From JAJXWB01 sp047605445 (GTDB taxonomy: Bacteria; Pseudomonadota; Alphaproteobacteria; Rhizobiales; Beijerinckiaceae): 64,000 bases of DNA. The stretch is from the NCBI GenBank assembly GCA_047605445.1, contig JASGFP010000001.1, positions 1 through 64,000 of the forward strand. Direction: 5' to 3'. The position numbers were made by a program, and so were the translations under genes. Within the stretch, counting starts at the first letter, position 1. Every line of letters begins with the position of its first letter. Of this stretch, positions 17,628 through 26,709 are shown in pieces. The notes below the pieces were generated by a model. That model did not search any database. It had not been told where the DNA came from and saw only the letters and a program-made list of their open reading frames with translations.

Positions 17628-18263
17628 ATGACTGCGCTTCTTGTTGCAGGCGGGTTGTGGCGCGGCGCCCCGCTTGTGCTCGCGTCGAAGAGCGCGGGAC
17701 GTGCGCGCGTGTTGAGAGACGCGGGACTGCCGTTCGAAGCGGTCGATTCCGCGCTCGACGAGCGCGAAGAACCGGCTGTCGACGTCCTCGAACCGCTGGA
17801 GCAAGCGATTCATCTCGCGCGAAAAAAGGCGCAGATTGTCTCCGCTCGCCGGCCGGGGCGCATTGTTCTCGGCGCAGATCAGACGCTCGCCTTTCAAGGG
17901 CAAACGATCCACAAGGCAAGAGACCTCGAGGACGGCCTCGTCAAGTTGCGAAAACTGAATGGCGCGACGCATCACCTCCATTCGGCGGTGGCCGCCGTGC
18001 GGGACGGAACTGTGCTCTTTGAATTTGCCGAGACAGCAGAGATCCGGATGCGTCAGGTCGGCGATCGAGCGCTATGCGCCTATGCGCGCGCAATGGGCGA
18101 GGCATTCCTCGCTACCGTCGGCGGATATGAGATCGAGGGCTTTGGCGCCAATCTCCTTGAAAGCGTTAGTGGGGACATGTTCACGGTGATCGGCATGCCG
18201 TTGTTTCCACTCCTCGCCGAACTGCGGCGCATCGGCGAGATCAAGGAGGACATCGAGATATGA
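17628..18263 (+). CDS. maf: Maf-family nucleoside triphosphate pyrophosphatase
   Basis: 211 residues. Maf proteins hydrolyse non-canonical or modified nucleoside triphosphates and are linked to septation control. Signatures are LVLASKSAGRARVL near residue 16, DEREEP near residue 44, VLGADQTLAF near residue 83, and the GGYEIEGFGANLLESVSGD segment near residue 165. It overlaps the coaE start by four bases (ATGA). In many Rhizobiales aroE lies between maf and coaE, but here the two genes touch directly. Confidence 0.9.
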   Translation: MTALLVAGGLWRGAPLVLASKSAGRARVLRDAGLPFEAVDSALDEREEPAVDVLEPLEQAIHLARKKAQIVSARRPGRIVLGADQTLAFQGQTIHKARDLEDGLVKLRKLNGATHHLHSAVAAVRDGTVLFEFAETAEIRMRQVGDRALCAYARAMGEAFLATVGGYEIEGFGANLLESVSGDMFTVIGMPLFPLLAELRRIGEIKEDIEI

Positions 18264-18841
18264 TTCTGATCGGCCTGACAGGCTCAATCGGCATGGGAAA
18301 ATCCGCGACTTCTAAAATGTTCGCAGAAGCGGGCGTGCCGGTCTACGACGCGGACGCCGCCGTGCACCGATTGTATGCCCGCGAGGGTGTGGAGCCGATC
18401 CGCGCGGCCTTTCCATCGGCCATCGTTGACGGTCGCGTGGACCGGGCAATCCTGTCGAAGCTCGTTATCGGGGACCGGGAGGCAATGCGGCGGCTCGAAT
18501 CCATCGTTCATCCGTTGGTCGGAACCGACCGTCTTGGCTTTCTTGCGAAATGCCGTAGCGCCGGCGCCTCGGCTTGTGTTCTCGACGTGCCGTTGCTGTT
18601 TGAAACCGGCGGCGACCGGAATGTGGATATCGTCGTCGTTGTTTCCACCAATGCCGAAGAGCAGCAACGCCGCGTTCTTGCGCGGCCTGACATGACCATG
18701 GAAAAATTCCAGGCGATTCGCGCGAAACAAACGCCGGACGCGGAGAAGAAGCGCCACGCTCACTATGTGATCGACACGGGACGCGGCTTCGATGCTGCGA
18801 GGCGACAGGTTTCAGATCTGCTGTTTGCTTTGGGAATTTGA
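18260..18841 (+). CDS. coaE: Dephospho-CoA kinase
   Basis: 193 residues. It phosphorylates the ribose 3'-OH of dephospho-CoA, the last step of coenzyme A synthesis. The P-loop GLTGSIGMGKSA is at residues 5-16, followed by GVPVYDADAAVH, the HPLV segment near residue 85, and VLDVPLLFETGGD near residue 110. It is coupled to maf and followed four bases later by dnaQ, so maf-coaE-dnaQ looks like one operon. Confidence 0.95.
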   Translation: MILIGLTGSIGMGKSATSKMFAEAGVPVYDADAAVHRLYAREGVEPIRAAFPSAIVDGRVDRAILSKLVIGDREAMRRLESIVHPLVGTDRLGFLAKCRSAGASACVLDVPLLFETGGDRNVDIVVVVSTNAEEQQRRVLARPDMTMEKFQAIRAKQTPDAEKKRHAHYVIDTGRGFDAARRQVSDLLFALGI

Positions 18842-18845
18842 GCCG

Positions 18846-19535
<690 letters not shown>

Positions 19536-19553
<18 letters not shown>

Positions 19554-20015
19554 CGGCTGACCCTGTGCTTCAGCAATCCGCTGCATGTAGAGCGCGGCGA
19601 AATCGACCGGGTCGAGATAGAGCGGCGGGAAGCCGCCATTTCGCACGGCGTCCGCGACCATCTGGCGCGCAAACGGGAACAGGATGCGCGGGCATTCGAT
19701 CATGATGACCGGGTGAACCTGATCCTGCGGAATGCCAACCAGACGGAAGACGCCGCAATATTCGAGTTCGAACTTGAAAAGCGTATCGGCGCCATCGCCC
19801 GCCGAGCCTTCCAGCTTGAGCTGAACCTCGAAATCCGATTCCGCCAACTGCTGCGCATTTACGTTCACCTGAACGGAAATGTTGGGACCGCGCTCCTGCG
19901 GGGTCAGAGATCGCGGCGCGTTCGGGTTCTCGAAGGAGAGATCCTTGGCGTACTGCGCCAGCGTATTGATTTGCGGCGCGGCGCCAGGCGCGCCAATGCC
20001 GTTGTTTTCCGCCAT
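19536..20015 (-). CDS. secB: Protein-export chaperone SecB
   Basis: 159 residues from MAENNGIGAP; a second ATG three bases upstream is possible. SecB holds pre-proteins unfolded and passes them to SecA. Recognisable parts are INTLAQYAKDLSFENPNAP near residue 20, NVNAQQLAESDFEVQLKLEG near residue 55, and ECPRILFPFARQMVADAVRNGGFPPLYLDPVDF toward the end, cited here in pieces because all are classic SecB sequence. It is oriented opposite to dnaQ and to the Tim44-like gene, as in other Rhizobiales; fxsA, often found next to it, is absent. Confidence 0.95.
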
Positions 20016-20210
20016 CATAAACTCCTTGCCGAAGGCCGGGCGGCTGCCCGCCGTTCTGCGAAAATCAGACGGGTCGCCCGGTAGCATGGTTGCCTGCCTG
20101 GAACAAGAATGCGGGCGTTCCGACATTTCGCATGGGTCTGGTTTGTCAGGGCGGCGGCGCCCATCTATGAAAGCGAGAGACTTCCGCGTGTGCAATTGAG
20201 CTGGCTGACA

Positions 20211-20909
20211 ATGCAACTCGACCCCACCACGATCATTTTCGCTCTTCTGGCGATTTTCGTCGTCTGGCGGCTGAAGTCCGTACTGGGGACGCGGGTGGAT
20301 ATCGAACGCCCGCCGAGCCCTGGCGGCGCAGGTTCCCAAGGCCAACCGGCCGAAAGCGGCAAGGTGATCCGACTGCCCGGGGCCGCCGACCGCTCCGGCG
20401 CCGCCGCCCCGTCGCGTAATGCCGATATGTCGAGGTTCGCGACGACGGAGGCTGGCCGCGCTGGACTTGCGGCTGTGATGGCGGCCGATCCGGCCTTCGA
20501 TCCAGCCCGCTTCGCCGCGGGAGCGAAAACGGCCTACGAGATGATCGTTCGCGCGTTTGCCGAGGGCGACAAGACAACTTTGAGCAATCTGTTGAGTCCA
20601 GAGGTTTATTCCGGATTTGCTGCGGCGATCGACCAGCGTAAGGGCGCTGGCGAGCAGACGAGCACCAAACTGGTCTCGATCGACGATACCGACATTGTCG
20701 AAGGCAGCGTTCGCAACGGCGCAGCTCAGATCTCGATGCGCTTTTCCGCCAAGATGATCACGGCGACTCGCGACGCTTCGGGCGCGGTTGTGCATGGCGA
20801 CCCGGACCTTGTCATATCCACCGACGAGCTTTGGACGTTCGCCCGGGAAATCGGATCGTCGGATCCAACATGGCGATTGGTCGCCACGGAAAGCGATCCC
20901 AAGGCGTAA
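20211..20909 (+). CDS. Tim44/TimA-family membrane-anchored protein
   Basis: 232 residues from MQLDPTTIIFALLA. One N-terminal membrane helix (about residues 5-22) is followed by a Pro/Gly-rich linker and a Tim44-like domain from about residue 85, including GAKTAYEMIVRAFAEGD and LSNLLSPEVYSGF. Mitochondrial Tim44 works in protein import, and the bacterial homologue TimA is associated with the inner membrane with an unsettled role. The longer upstream reading is rejected because the membrane helix would no longer be N-terminal. It precedes mltA by eight bases. Confidence 0.88.
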   Translation: MQLDPTTIIFALLAIFVVWRLKSVLGTRVDIERPPSPGGAGSQGQPAESGKVIRLPGAADRSGAAAPSRNADMSRFATTEAGRAGLAAVMAADPAFDPARFAAGAKTAYEMIVRAFAEGDKTTLSNLLSPEVYSGFAAAIDQRKGAGEQTSTKLVSIDDTDIVEGSVRNGAAQISMRFSAKMITATRDASGAVVHGDPDLVISTDELWTFAREIGSSDPTWRLVATESDPKA

Positions 20910-20917
20910 TCCTGGCG

Positions 20918-22024
20918 ATGCGACTGCATCCGCTCGAATTTGAAGATCTGCCGGGCTGGACGGTCGACGAGATCGTGGCCGCTTGGCCCACGTATCTGGC
21001 TTCGTGCAGGGCGATCCTTGGAAAGCTTCCCCCCTTGCGATCCGGACTTGCGCCGTCGCCGGATATGACCGAGGTCTGCAGCCGTGCGCTCGGCCTGTCG
21101 GGCGACGCAGCTCTGGCGAAGTTTTTCACTCACAACTTCCGGCCATTTCTCGTCGAACCCGAGACAGGCGTTTTGGGCGGCTTCGTCACCGGCTATTACG
21201 AGCCAGAACTTGAGGGTTCGACCGTCCGGACGCCCGAATTCAGCGCGCCGGTTCTCGCACGCCCCGGCGATCTTCTCGATGTCCGCGGCAAGGCGATCGA
21301 AGGCTGGGATCCTGTATTTGAGGGCGCACGCACCACGAAGAGCGGCGACCTCGAACCCTATCCAACGCGCGTCGAGATCGAAGCGGGAGGGGTTGATGAC
21401 GTGACGGCGCCGATTCTTTGGCTCCGTGACCACGTCGAGGTCTTTTTTGCGCAAGTGCAGGGTTCCGCCCGCATTCGCCTTCAGGATGGAACGCGCCGGA
21501 GGCTGGTCTATGCGGGCCGCAATGGCCGTCCGTATACGTCCATCGGCAAAATTTTGATCGGCAGGGGCGAGATCCCGGCGGAGGAAATGTCGCTCGCCCG
21601 GTGCAAGGACTGGCTGCGCGCGAGCGGACTGGCGCTCGGCCAGCGCGGCCGGGACGTGCTGCAAGCCAACGAATCCTATGTATTCTTTCGCCTTGAGAAT
21701 GATTCCGAGGCCGCCGTGGGTCCAACGGGCGCGCAGGGAATAGCATTGACGCCGCTGAGGTCTGTCGCGGTCGACAGGACGATTTGGCCCTACGGAACCC
21801 CGGTCTGGATCGAGGCCGACCTTAGCAGCGCCGGACTGGGAGATGGTGCGTCCGGCCGCCTGATGATTGCGCAGGACACCGGATCGGCGATTATCGGCCC
21901 AGCGCGCGGGGATCTGTTCATCGGCTCCGGCGATCGCGCCGGCGACATAGCAGGGCTAATCAGGCATGCAGCCCGGTTTGTCGTCTTCGCGCCAGCAGGG
22001 ATGGCCGATCATGGCGCAGCATAG
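20918..22024 (+). CDS. mltA: Membrane-bound lytic murein transglycosylase A family protein
   Basis: 368 residues. MltA cleaves peptidoglycan glycan strands to 1,6-anhydro products. Both halves of the family are present: the MltA domain with GGFVTGYYEPELEGS near residue 85, and the C-terminal 3D domain with AQDTGSAIIGPARGDLFIGSG near residue 310, carrying the catalytic Asp. No signal peptide or lipobox is seen from the ATG at 20918. The upstream extension to 20831 overlaps the Tim44 gene and does not supply one, so export is unexplained. It overlaps the next gene by 14 bases. Confidence 0.88.
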   Translation: MRLHPLEFEDLPGWTVDEIVAAWPTYLASCRAILGKLPPLRSGLAPSPDMTEVCSRALGLSGDAALAKFFTHNFRPFLVEPETGVLGGFVTGYYEPELEGSTVRTPEFSAPVLARPGDLLDVRGKAIEGWDPVFEGARTTKSGDLEPYPTRVEIEAGGVDDVTAPILWLRDHVEVFFAQVQGSARIRLQDGTRRRLVYAGRNGRPYTSIGKILIGRGEIPAEEMSLARCKDWLRASGLALGQRGRDVLQANESYVFFRLENDSEAAVGPTGAQGIALTPLRSVAVDRTIWPYGTPVWIEADLSSAGLGDGASGRLMIAQDTGSAIIGPARGDLFIGSGDRAGDIAGLIRHAARFVVFAPAGMADHGAA

Positions 22025-22544
22025 CCGCAAGGGCCGCCGGCTCACCGCGGATGAGCTCGAACTCTGGCGGATTGTCACCGCCACCGTGCGTCCGCGCGAC
22101 CCGCGTCGTGTCGTCGCTTCCGCGCCTGTCGAGAAAAAGCCCGCGCCGCCGCCCGAGCATCGCGCCGTTCTAAACCCTCCGGCAAAACAGAAACCTTTGC
22201 TCCGGCCGCTTGGCTCGATCGATCGGCGCCAGCAGCGCGACCTCACGCGCGGGCGCCTGCAGATCGACGCGCGTATCGACCTGCATGGCCGGCGTGTTGC
22301 CGACGCGCATCAGGCGGTTCATGATTTCCTGCGTCGTGCGCAAGGCGAAGGCGCACGCGTGGTGTTGATTGTGACGGGCAAAGGCGGGGCGATGAAGAGC
22401 GATGGGGAGACCGGGGTTCTGCGCCGGCAGGCGCCGCTCTGGCTGTCCGATCCGCGGTTGCGGCATGTCGTCGCCGCCTTCGGCGAAGCCGCGCAGGCGC
22501 ATGGCGGCGCTGGAGCGCTCTATGTCCGCCTGCGCCGCCGCTAG
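22011..22544 (+). CDS. Smr (small MutS-related) domain protein
   Basis: 177 residues from MAQHSRKGRR. A basic, Pro-rich N-terminal half is followed by an Smr domain beginning near residue 88 with IDLHGRRVADAHQAVHDF and VVLIVTGKGG. Smr domains act as nickases or RNA endonucleases; stand-alone proteins of this kind are of uncertain function. Its start is inside the mltA coding end, so it is coupled to mltA and followed by the small XRE-type regulator. Confidence 0.85.
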   Translation: MAQHSRKGRRLTADELELWRIVTATVRPRDPRRVVASAPVEKKPAPPPEHRAVLNPPAKQKPLLRPLGSIDRRQQRDLTRGRLQIDARIDLHGRRVADAHQAVHDFLRRAQGEGARVVLIVTGKGGAMKSDGETGVLRRQAPLWLSDPRLRHVVAAFGEAAQAHGGAGALYVRLRRR

Positions 22545-22553
22545 ACGCGCGCG

Positions 22554-22928
22554 ATGACGCCGCTCGGCGCAAAGCTCCGCGAGATGCGCGCCGCGCGCGA
22601 TGTCACGCTGAAAGAAATGGCGCATGCGATCGGCGTCTCGCCCGCCTATTTGTCCGCGCTGGAGCATGGCAAGCGCGGCGCGCCGACCTGGTTCCTCATT
22701 CAGCGCATCATCGTCTACTTCAACGTCATCTGGGACGATGCGGAAGAACTCTGCCGCTTGGCGCAAACCTCCGATCCACGCGTCAGGATCGATACGTCTG
22801 GCGCGATTCCCGAAGCAACCGCTTTCGCCAACCTTCTGGCTCGTTCGGTGGGCGATCTGTCGCCCGGAGATTTTGCCGCAATGACCGCGGTCCTCGAGGC
22901 GGCGGCGTCCCGCAAGACCGAGGATTGA
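22554..22928 (+). CDS. XRE-family helix-turn-helix regulator
   Basis: 124 residues. The N-terminal half is a Cro/C1-type HTH: LREMRAARDVTLKEMAHAIGVS then PAYLSALEHGKRG, cited in pieces, at about residues 8-45. The C-terminal half is short and not clearly assignable, ending FAAMTAVLEAAASRK. It lies nine bases after the Smr gene and 48 before the pfkB gene, so it may be co-transcribed. Targets are unknown. Confidence 0.82.
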   Translation: MTPLGAKLREMRAARDVTLKEMAHAIGVSPAYLSALEHGKRGAPTWFLIQRIIVYFNVIWDDAEELCRLAQTSDPRVRIDTSGAIPEATAFANLLARSVGDLSPGDFAAMTAVLEAAASRKTED

Positions 22929-22976
22929 TCTGGCTCGGCACGGCCCCTACAAGGTCCGCGATCAGGAGTTTCGCAG

Positions 22977-23975
22977 ATGACTGCAGCGGCTAGGTACGAT
23001 GTTGTGGGGATGGGCAACGCAATCGTCGACGTGATCGCCAGGAGCGAGGACGATTTCCTCGTCGCCCATGGCCTGCATAAGGGCGGTATGGCGCTCATCG
23101 ACGAGCCAAAATCGACCTCGCTCTACGAGGCGATGGGGTCGGCGACCATCATGTCCGGCGGCTCCGCCGCCAACACGATGGTGGGCGTCGCCAGTCTCGG
23201 CGGCAAGGCCGCCTTCATCGGCAAAGTGCGCGACGATGAACCCGGTCATGCCTTCCGTCACGACATCGCCGCCGCCGGCGTTCATTTTCCGACTGCGCCC
23301 GCAACACAGGGCGCCTCGACCGCGCGGTGTCTCGTGCTCGTCACGCCCGATGGCGAACGCACCATGTCGACCTATCTCGGCGCCTGCGTCGGCCTCGGCC
23401 CGGACGACGTCGAGGACGAGCTGATCGCAGAGGCGCGGATCCTCTATTTCGAGGGCTACCTCTGGGATCCGCCTCGCGCCAAGGAGGCGTTTCGAAAAGG
23501 CGCGGCCGCGGCGCGCAAGGCCGGCCGCAGAACCGCGCTCACGCTGTCGGATTCGTTTTGCGTCGACCGGTATCGCGACGAGTTTCTCGAACTCATTCGC
23601 AATGGCCTCGTAGACATTCTTTTCGCCAATGAAAGCGAGCTTCACGCGCTCTATCAGACAGCCGATTTCGATACGGCCGTTCGCTCTCTTTCTGGTGAGA
23701 AGACGCTCGGCTTCGTAACCCGGTCCGCGCAGGGGTGCGCTATCGTAAACGGCGGCGCCGTCGAATACGCGCCGGCCGCGCCGATCGCTAGGCTGATCGA
23801 CACGACAGGCGCCGGCGACCTGTTTGCGGCTGGCGTCTTGTTCGGGCTGGCGCGCGGCTTCCCACTCGGTCGCTGCGCCGCGATCGGCGCGCTGTCCGCA
23901 GCCGAGGTCATCCAGCACTACGGCGCGCGGCCCGAAGTCTCTCTCGCGGAACTTCTCGCTCAGGCGCCGGTCTGA
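22977..23975 (+). CDS. PfkB-family carbohydrate kinase, probable adenosine kinase
   Basis: 332 residues. The ribokinase/PfkB fold is clear: GNAIVDVIA near residue 12, GGSAANTMVGVASLGG near residue 60, and the catalytic anion hole DTTGAGDLFAAGVLFGLARG near residue 272. PfkB proteins with this sequence style next to smr in alphaproteobacteria are usually annotated as adenosine kinase, which phosphorylates adenosine to AMP, but the substrate is not proved by sequence. It converges with dnaA, 36 bases apart. Confidence 0.88.
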   Translation: MTAAARYDVVGMGNAIVDVIARSEDDFLVAHGLHKGGMALIDEPKSTSLYEAMGSATIMSGGSAANTMVGVASLGGKAAFIGKVRDDEPGHAFRHDIAAAGVHFPTAPATQGASTARCLVLVTPDGERTMSTYLGACVGLGPDDVEDELIAEARILYFEGYLWDPPRAKEAFRKGAAAARKAGRRTALTLSDSFCVDRYRDEFLELIRNGLVDILFANESELHALYQTADFDTAVRSLSGEKTLGFVTRSAQGCAIVNGGAVEYAPAAPIARLIDTTGAGDLFAAGVLFGLARGFPLGRCAAIGALSAAEVIQHYGARPEVSLAELLAQAPV

Positions 23976-24011
23976 CGCAACGCTCGATGCGCCGGGTCGC
24001 TTAGGCGGCGC

Positions 24012-25502
24012 TCAGATCTCCGTCAGCAGCCGCTTGAGATAGTCGATATCTTGCGCGAGGCTTCGATCGGCCGTTGTGAGGCCCTCGATCTTGCGCACAG
24101 CGTGAAGCACGGTCGTATGATCGCGTCCGCCAAAGCGCCGGCCGATCTCCGGCAATGAGCGGGGTGTCAGAACTTTCGACAGAAACATGGCGATCTGCCG
24201 CGGGCGAACGACCGAAGCGGTCCGTCGCGAGGACAGAAGGTCCGCCCGCGTCACATTATAATGGTTCGCCACGAGTTTCTGAATGTCTTCGATCTTGACC
24301 TTCTTGGGATCGCGCGTCCGCACCAGGTCGCGGATCGCCTGTTCGGCGATATCGATTGTAAGCGGCGCGCCGCTCAGCGTGACGCGCGCAAGGAGACGAT
24401 TGACCGCGCCTTCGAGATCGCGGCCGTTGCTGTCGATCACCTGCGCGACGTAGTCGATCACTTTCTCGGACACCTCGAAACCGGGCTGACGCTGCTGCGC
24501 GACCGCGATGCGCGTGGCGAGGATGGAACGTCGCAGCGCCAGATCGAGCGAACGCAGCTCCAGGCTCACGCCGCCCATCAATCGAGACCGCACGCGTTCA
24601 TCGAGATTGTCGAGTTCGCTGGGCTGGCGATCCGCCGCCACGACCACTTGACGGCCGGAATCCAGCATCGAATTCACGATATGGCCGAACTCGTGCGGAA
24701 TGACCTTCCCGTTGAGAAACTGGACGTCATCGACAATCAGCAGATCGATCGCGCGGATCTGTTCCTTGTAGGCCAGAGTCGTCTGGTTCTTCAGTGACGA
24801 AGCAAAGCCGTACATGAATTTTTCCGCCGTCAGATACACCGCGTTTCGACCCGACGTCGCAACCGATTGCGCGATCGCTTGCACGAGGTGCGTCTTGCCG
24901 AGACCAACGTTGGCGTGGAGAAAGAGTGGATTGAATTCGACAGGCTCGCCGGGCGCCGCGGAAACGACGCGCATCGCCGCCTTATGCGGCATTTCGTTCG
25001 ACGGTCCGACGAGAAACGTCTCGAACGTCATTCGTTGATCTAGCGGCGACCCAATCAGCTTCTGGTTGTCGCCACCGTCGTTCGAAGCGCCAGCACGACT
25101 TGCCCTGGCGATTGCGCTGGCGGCAGCGGGTTCCGAACTCTTTGGCGCCGAAGGCTTGGCGAGGCGGCGTTCGTCCTGCTCGCATGGGAGAGGGTTGCGG
25201 ACAGACGTACGGATTCGAATGACGATTTCGACGATCTCGGGCCTGTCGGTCGCGATCGCCGAGCGGATATTGTCCAGGAAATGGCGTTGGATCCAGCTCT
25301 TGAGAAACGTCGTTGGAACGGAGAGATAGACGACGCCCGCTTGGAGTCCGTCGAGCTCGACGCGACCGAACCACGAGTTGAACTTCGCATCGCCCAATTC
25401 CGCGCGCAGTCGTTCGCACACGCGCTTCCACCATTCTTCCATGGCGCGATCCTTTGTTTCGGAGACGGGCCTACGAGCGGCGCCTGAAGCGGAATTGGTC
25501 AT
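24012..25502 (-). CDS. dnaA: Chromosomal replication initiator DnaA
   Basis: 496 residues from the first in-frame ATG; a start at 25442 (MEEWWKRVCERL) would give 476 and matches the conserved domain I opening better, so the true start is uncertain. DnaA opens oriC in its ATP form. Domain I is near the N-terminus, followed by a variable linker, then AAA+ domain III with Walker A NVGLGKTH near residue 200 and Walker B IDLLIVDDVQFL. Domain IV ends with RFGGRDHTTVLHAVRKI, the DNA-binding signature. The stretch upstream contains cell-cycle motifs. dnaA is about 9 kb from the proposed origin. Confidence 0.97.
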   Translation of the reverse strand: MTNSASGAARRPVSETKDRAMEEWWKRVCERLRAELGDAKFNSWFGRVELDGLQAGVVYLSVPTTFLKSWIQRHFLDNIRSAIATDRPEIVEIVIRIRTSVRNPLPCEQDERRLAKPSAPKSSEPAAASAIARASRAGASNDGGDNQKLIGSPLDQRMTFETFLVGPSNEMPHKAAMRVVSAAPGEPVEFNPLFLHANVGLGKTHLVQAIAQSVATSGRNAVYLTAEKFMYGFASSLKNQTTLAYKEQIRAIDLLIVDDVQFLNGKVIPHEFGHIVNSMLDSGRQVVVAADRQPSELDNLDERVRSRLMGGVSLELRSLDLALRRSILATRIAVAQQRQPGFEVSEKVIDYVAQVIDSNGRDLEGAVNRLLARVTLSGAPLTIDIAEQAIRDLVRTRDPKKVKIEDIQKLVANHYNVTRADLLSSRRTASVVRPRQIAMFLSKVLTPRSLPEIGRRFGGRDHTTVLHAVRKIEGLTTADRSLAQDIDYLKRLLTEI

Positions 25503-26244
25503 TGTCTCGTCCGGTCTTGGAAGGGATGAAAAATATCCGCCCGCGCGAACAAGCGGCGCTTGTCCACGTTCACCGCCTTGCGGAGAAGGCTTCGTCGAAT
25601 TGATCAGATCAGAAAGATAACAGGCTAACTTCGAGCGACGCGGCGACTGAGGAAAATGCAGTCGTCAGCACCGAGGATCGATAACCTGGGACTAGCGACT
25701 GCGCCAACAGCGCAGAAGCTGATGTTGTTCTCTGTCTCGTGCCCCACGTTCAGCCCCTTTCGTGCGCCAAGAAACAGACTCGCCGCACAAATCCGCCCAT
25801 CCATCGCTCGTATCGAAAATGCCGAGAGCCACTTCTCCGACAAGGCGCAAAGCGCCGGCAAATATGGCAATCCGCATTTCCGAGATGCGATGGCCCGTCG
25901 CTCATCTCAGTGAAGCGACACTATCTGCGCGTATTCTCGAATCCAATCCGCCGCGTCATGAATCTTTTACATGCAGGTCGAGCGGAATTTTGAATCAGGC
26001 AAATTGATCTGGCTAAATTGCTGATTCTTTGCGTTCTGCATGATCATGCCGCTGATCGATCTCGGCGGGTCGCCGCGCGTGAATCGCGGCTCATTCAAGC
26101 CGAAAACGACGAGTCAAGTGCATGCTCGATCAGGCCCACAGCAGCTTTGATGGCAAAGCATTGAATCATTGCGCAATCATATGCGCGCCTGCACGAGGGG
26201 TGTTAAAAATTCCTTAATGTGTCGTTCGGCGGACTCGTCATTGC
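25503..26244. promoter_or_regulatory. Gene-free upstream region of dnaA with CcrM and CtrA motifs
   Basis: About 740 bases with no credible coding sequence. Nine GANTC sites lie at 25777, 25939, 25960, 25992, 26023, 26081, 26111, 26163 and 26232, eight of them within 300 bases. By chance only one or two would be expected. GANTC is the target of the CcrM methyltransferase, which times dnaA expression in Caulobacter. A perfect CtrA box is at 26203-26217. A TTGTCCACG sequence at 25560-25568, similar to a DnaA box but with two mismatches, is also seen. This looks like the dnaA control region, though part of it could be rpsT-linked. Confidence 0.6.
26203..26217. promoter_or_regulatory. CtrA-type binding site (TTAA-N7-TTAA)
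   Basis: The sequence ttaaaaattccttaa matches the full CtrA consensus TTAA-N7-TTAA with both half-sites intact. It sits about 700 bases upstream of the dnaA start and 28 bases beyond the rpsT terminator. CtrA is the master cell-cycle regulator of alphaproteobacteria. Assignment to dnaA rather than another transcript is inferred from position. Confidence 0.55.
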
Positions 26245-26279
26245 CACAAAACAAAAGAGCCGGGCGCAGGCCCGGCTCT
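26245..26279 (-). terminator. Rho-independent terminator of rpsT
   Basis: Perfect 10-bp inverted repeat AGAGCCGGGC / GCCCGGCTCT (26256-26265 and 26270-26279) with a GCAG loop. Read on the minus strand it is followed by a T-rich tract (tttgttttgtg). It is 26 bases past the rpsT stop, so it should end that transcript and insulate the dnaA upstream region. Confidence 0.9.
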
Positions 26280-26304
26280 CGACGAGATAGAACGGAGAAA
26301 GCGA

Positions 26305-26577
26305 TCAGCTCGCTGCTGCCATAGCCTTCACGCGTGCAGTCAGACGCGAGACTTTGCGAGAGGCGGTGTTCTTGTGAACGATGCCTTTCTGAGCGGCGCG
26401 CATCACGAGCGGCGCAGCCGACGAGAGAGCCGTTGCTGCCGCGGACTGATCGCCGCTGGCGATCGCCTCTTCAACCTTCCGGAGGAAAGTACGCATCTGG
26501 CCGCGTCGCGCGCGACGGACCGCCGTGCGGCGGGCGATCTTGCGAACGGCCTTCTTTGCCGAACTGGTGTTAGCCAT
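26305..26577 (-). CDS. rpsT: 30S ribosomal protein S20
   Basis: 90 residues from MANTSSAKKAVRK, the conserved opening; reading upstream to 26610 is possible but not supported. S20 binds 16S rRNA in early 30S assembly. The protein is rich in Lys, Arg and Ala and shows KIARRTAVRRARR and KGIVHKNTASRKVSRL, typical of the family. It ends with a strong terminator. The rpsT-dnaA proximity is common in Rhizobiales. Confidence 0.97.
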   Translation of the reverse strand: MANTSSAKKAVRKIARRTAVRRARRGQMRTFLRKVEEAIASGDQSAAATALSSAAPLVMRAAQKGIVHKNTASRKVSRLTARVKAMAAAS

Positions 26578-26630
26578 GGTCTGATCCCTGAAGGCGGCCG
26601 GTCGGGCCACGCTGATTCACAAATAATGGA

Positions 26631-26656
26631 GCCCGGCTCTGACGCGAGAACCGGGC
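26631..26656 (-). terminator. Possible terminator downstream of the enoyl-CoA hydratase gene
   Basis: Inverted repeat GCCCGG(C)TCT / AGA(A)CCGGGC with one internal mismatch and a six-base loop. On the minus strand the following bases are tccattatttg, only weakly T-rich. It is 54 bases beyond the hydratase stop and upstream of rpsT, so it could separate the two genes. Confidence 0.4.
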
Positions 26657-26709
26657 GACGGCGGTTTCATAGGCACAAAGCGCGCCCGCGTCAACGCCCG
26701 CGGAGCAGC

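Noticed and set aside
25625..25870. 81-residue minus-strand open frame in the dnaA upstream gap
   Set aside because: No recognisable domain, no clear ribosome-binding site, and overlapped by equally weak frames on the other strand.
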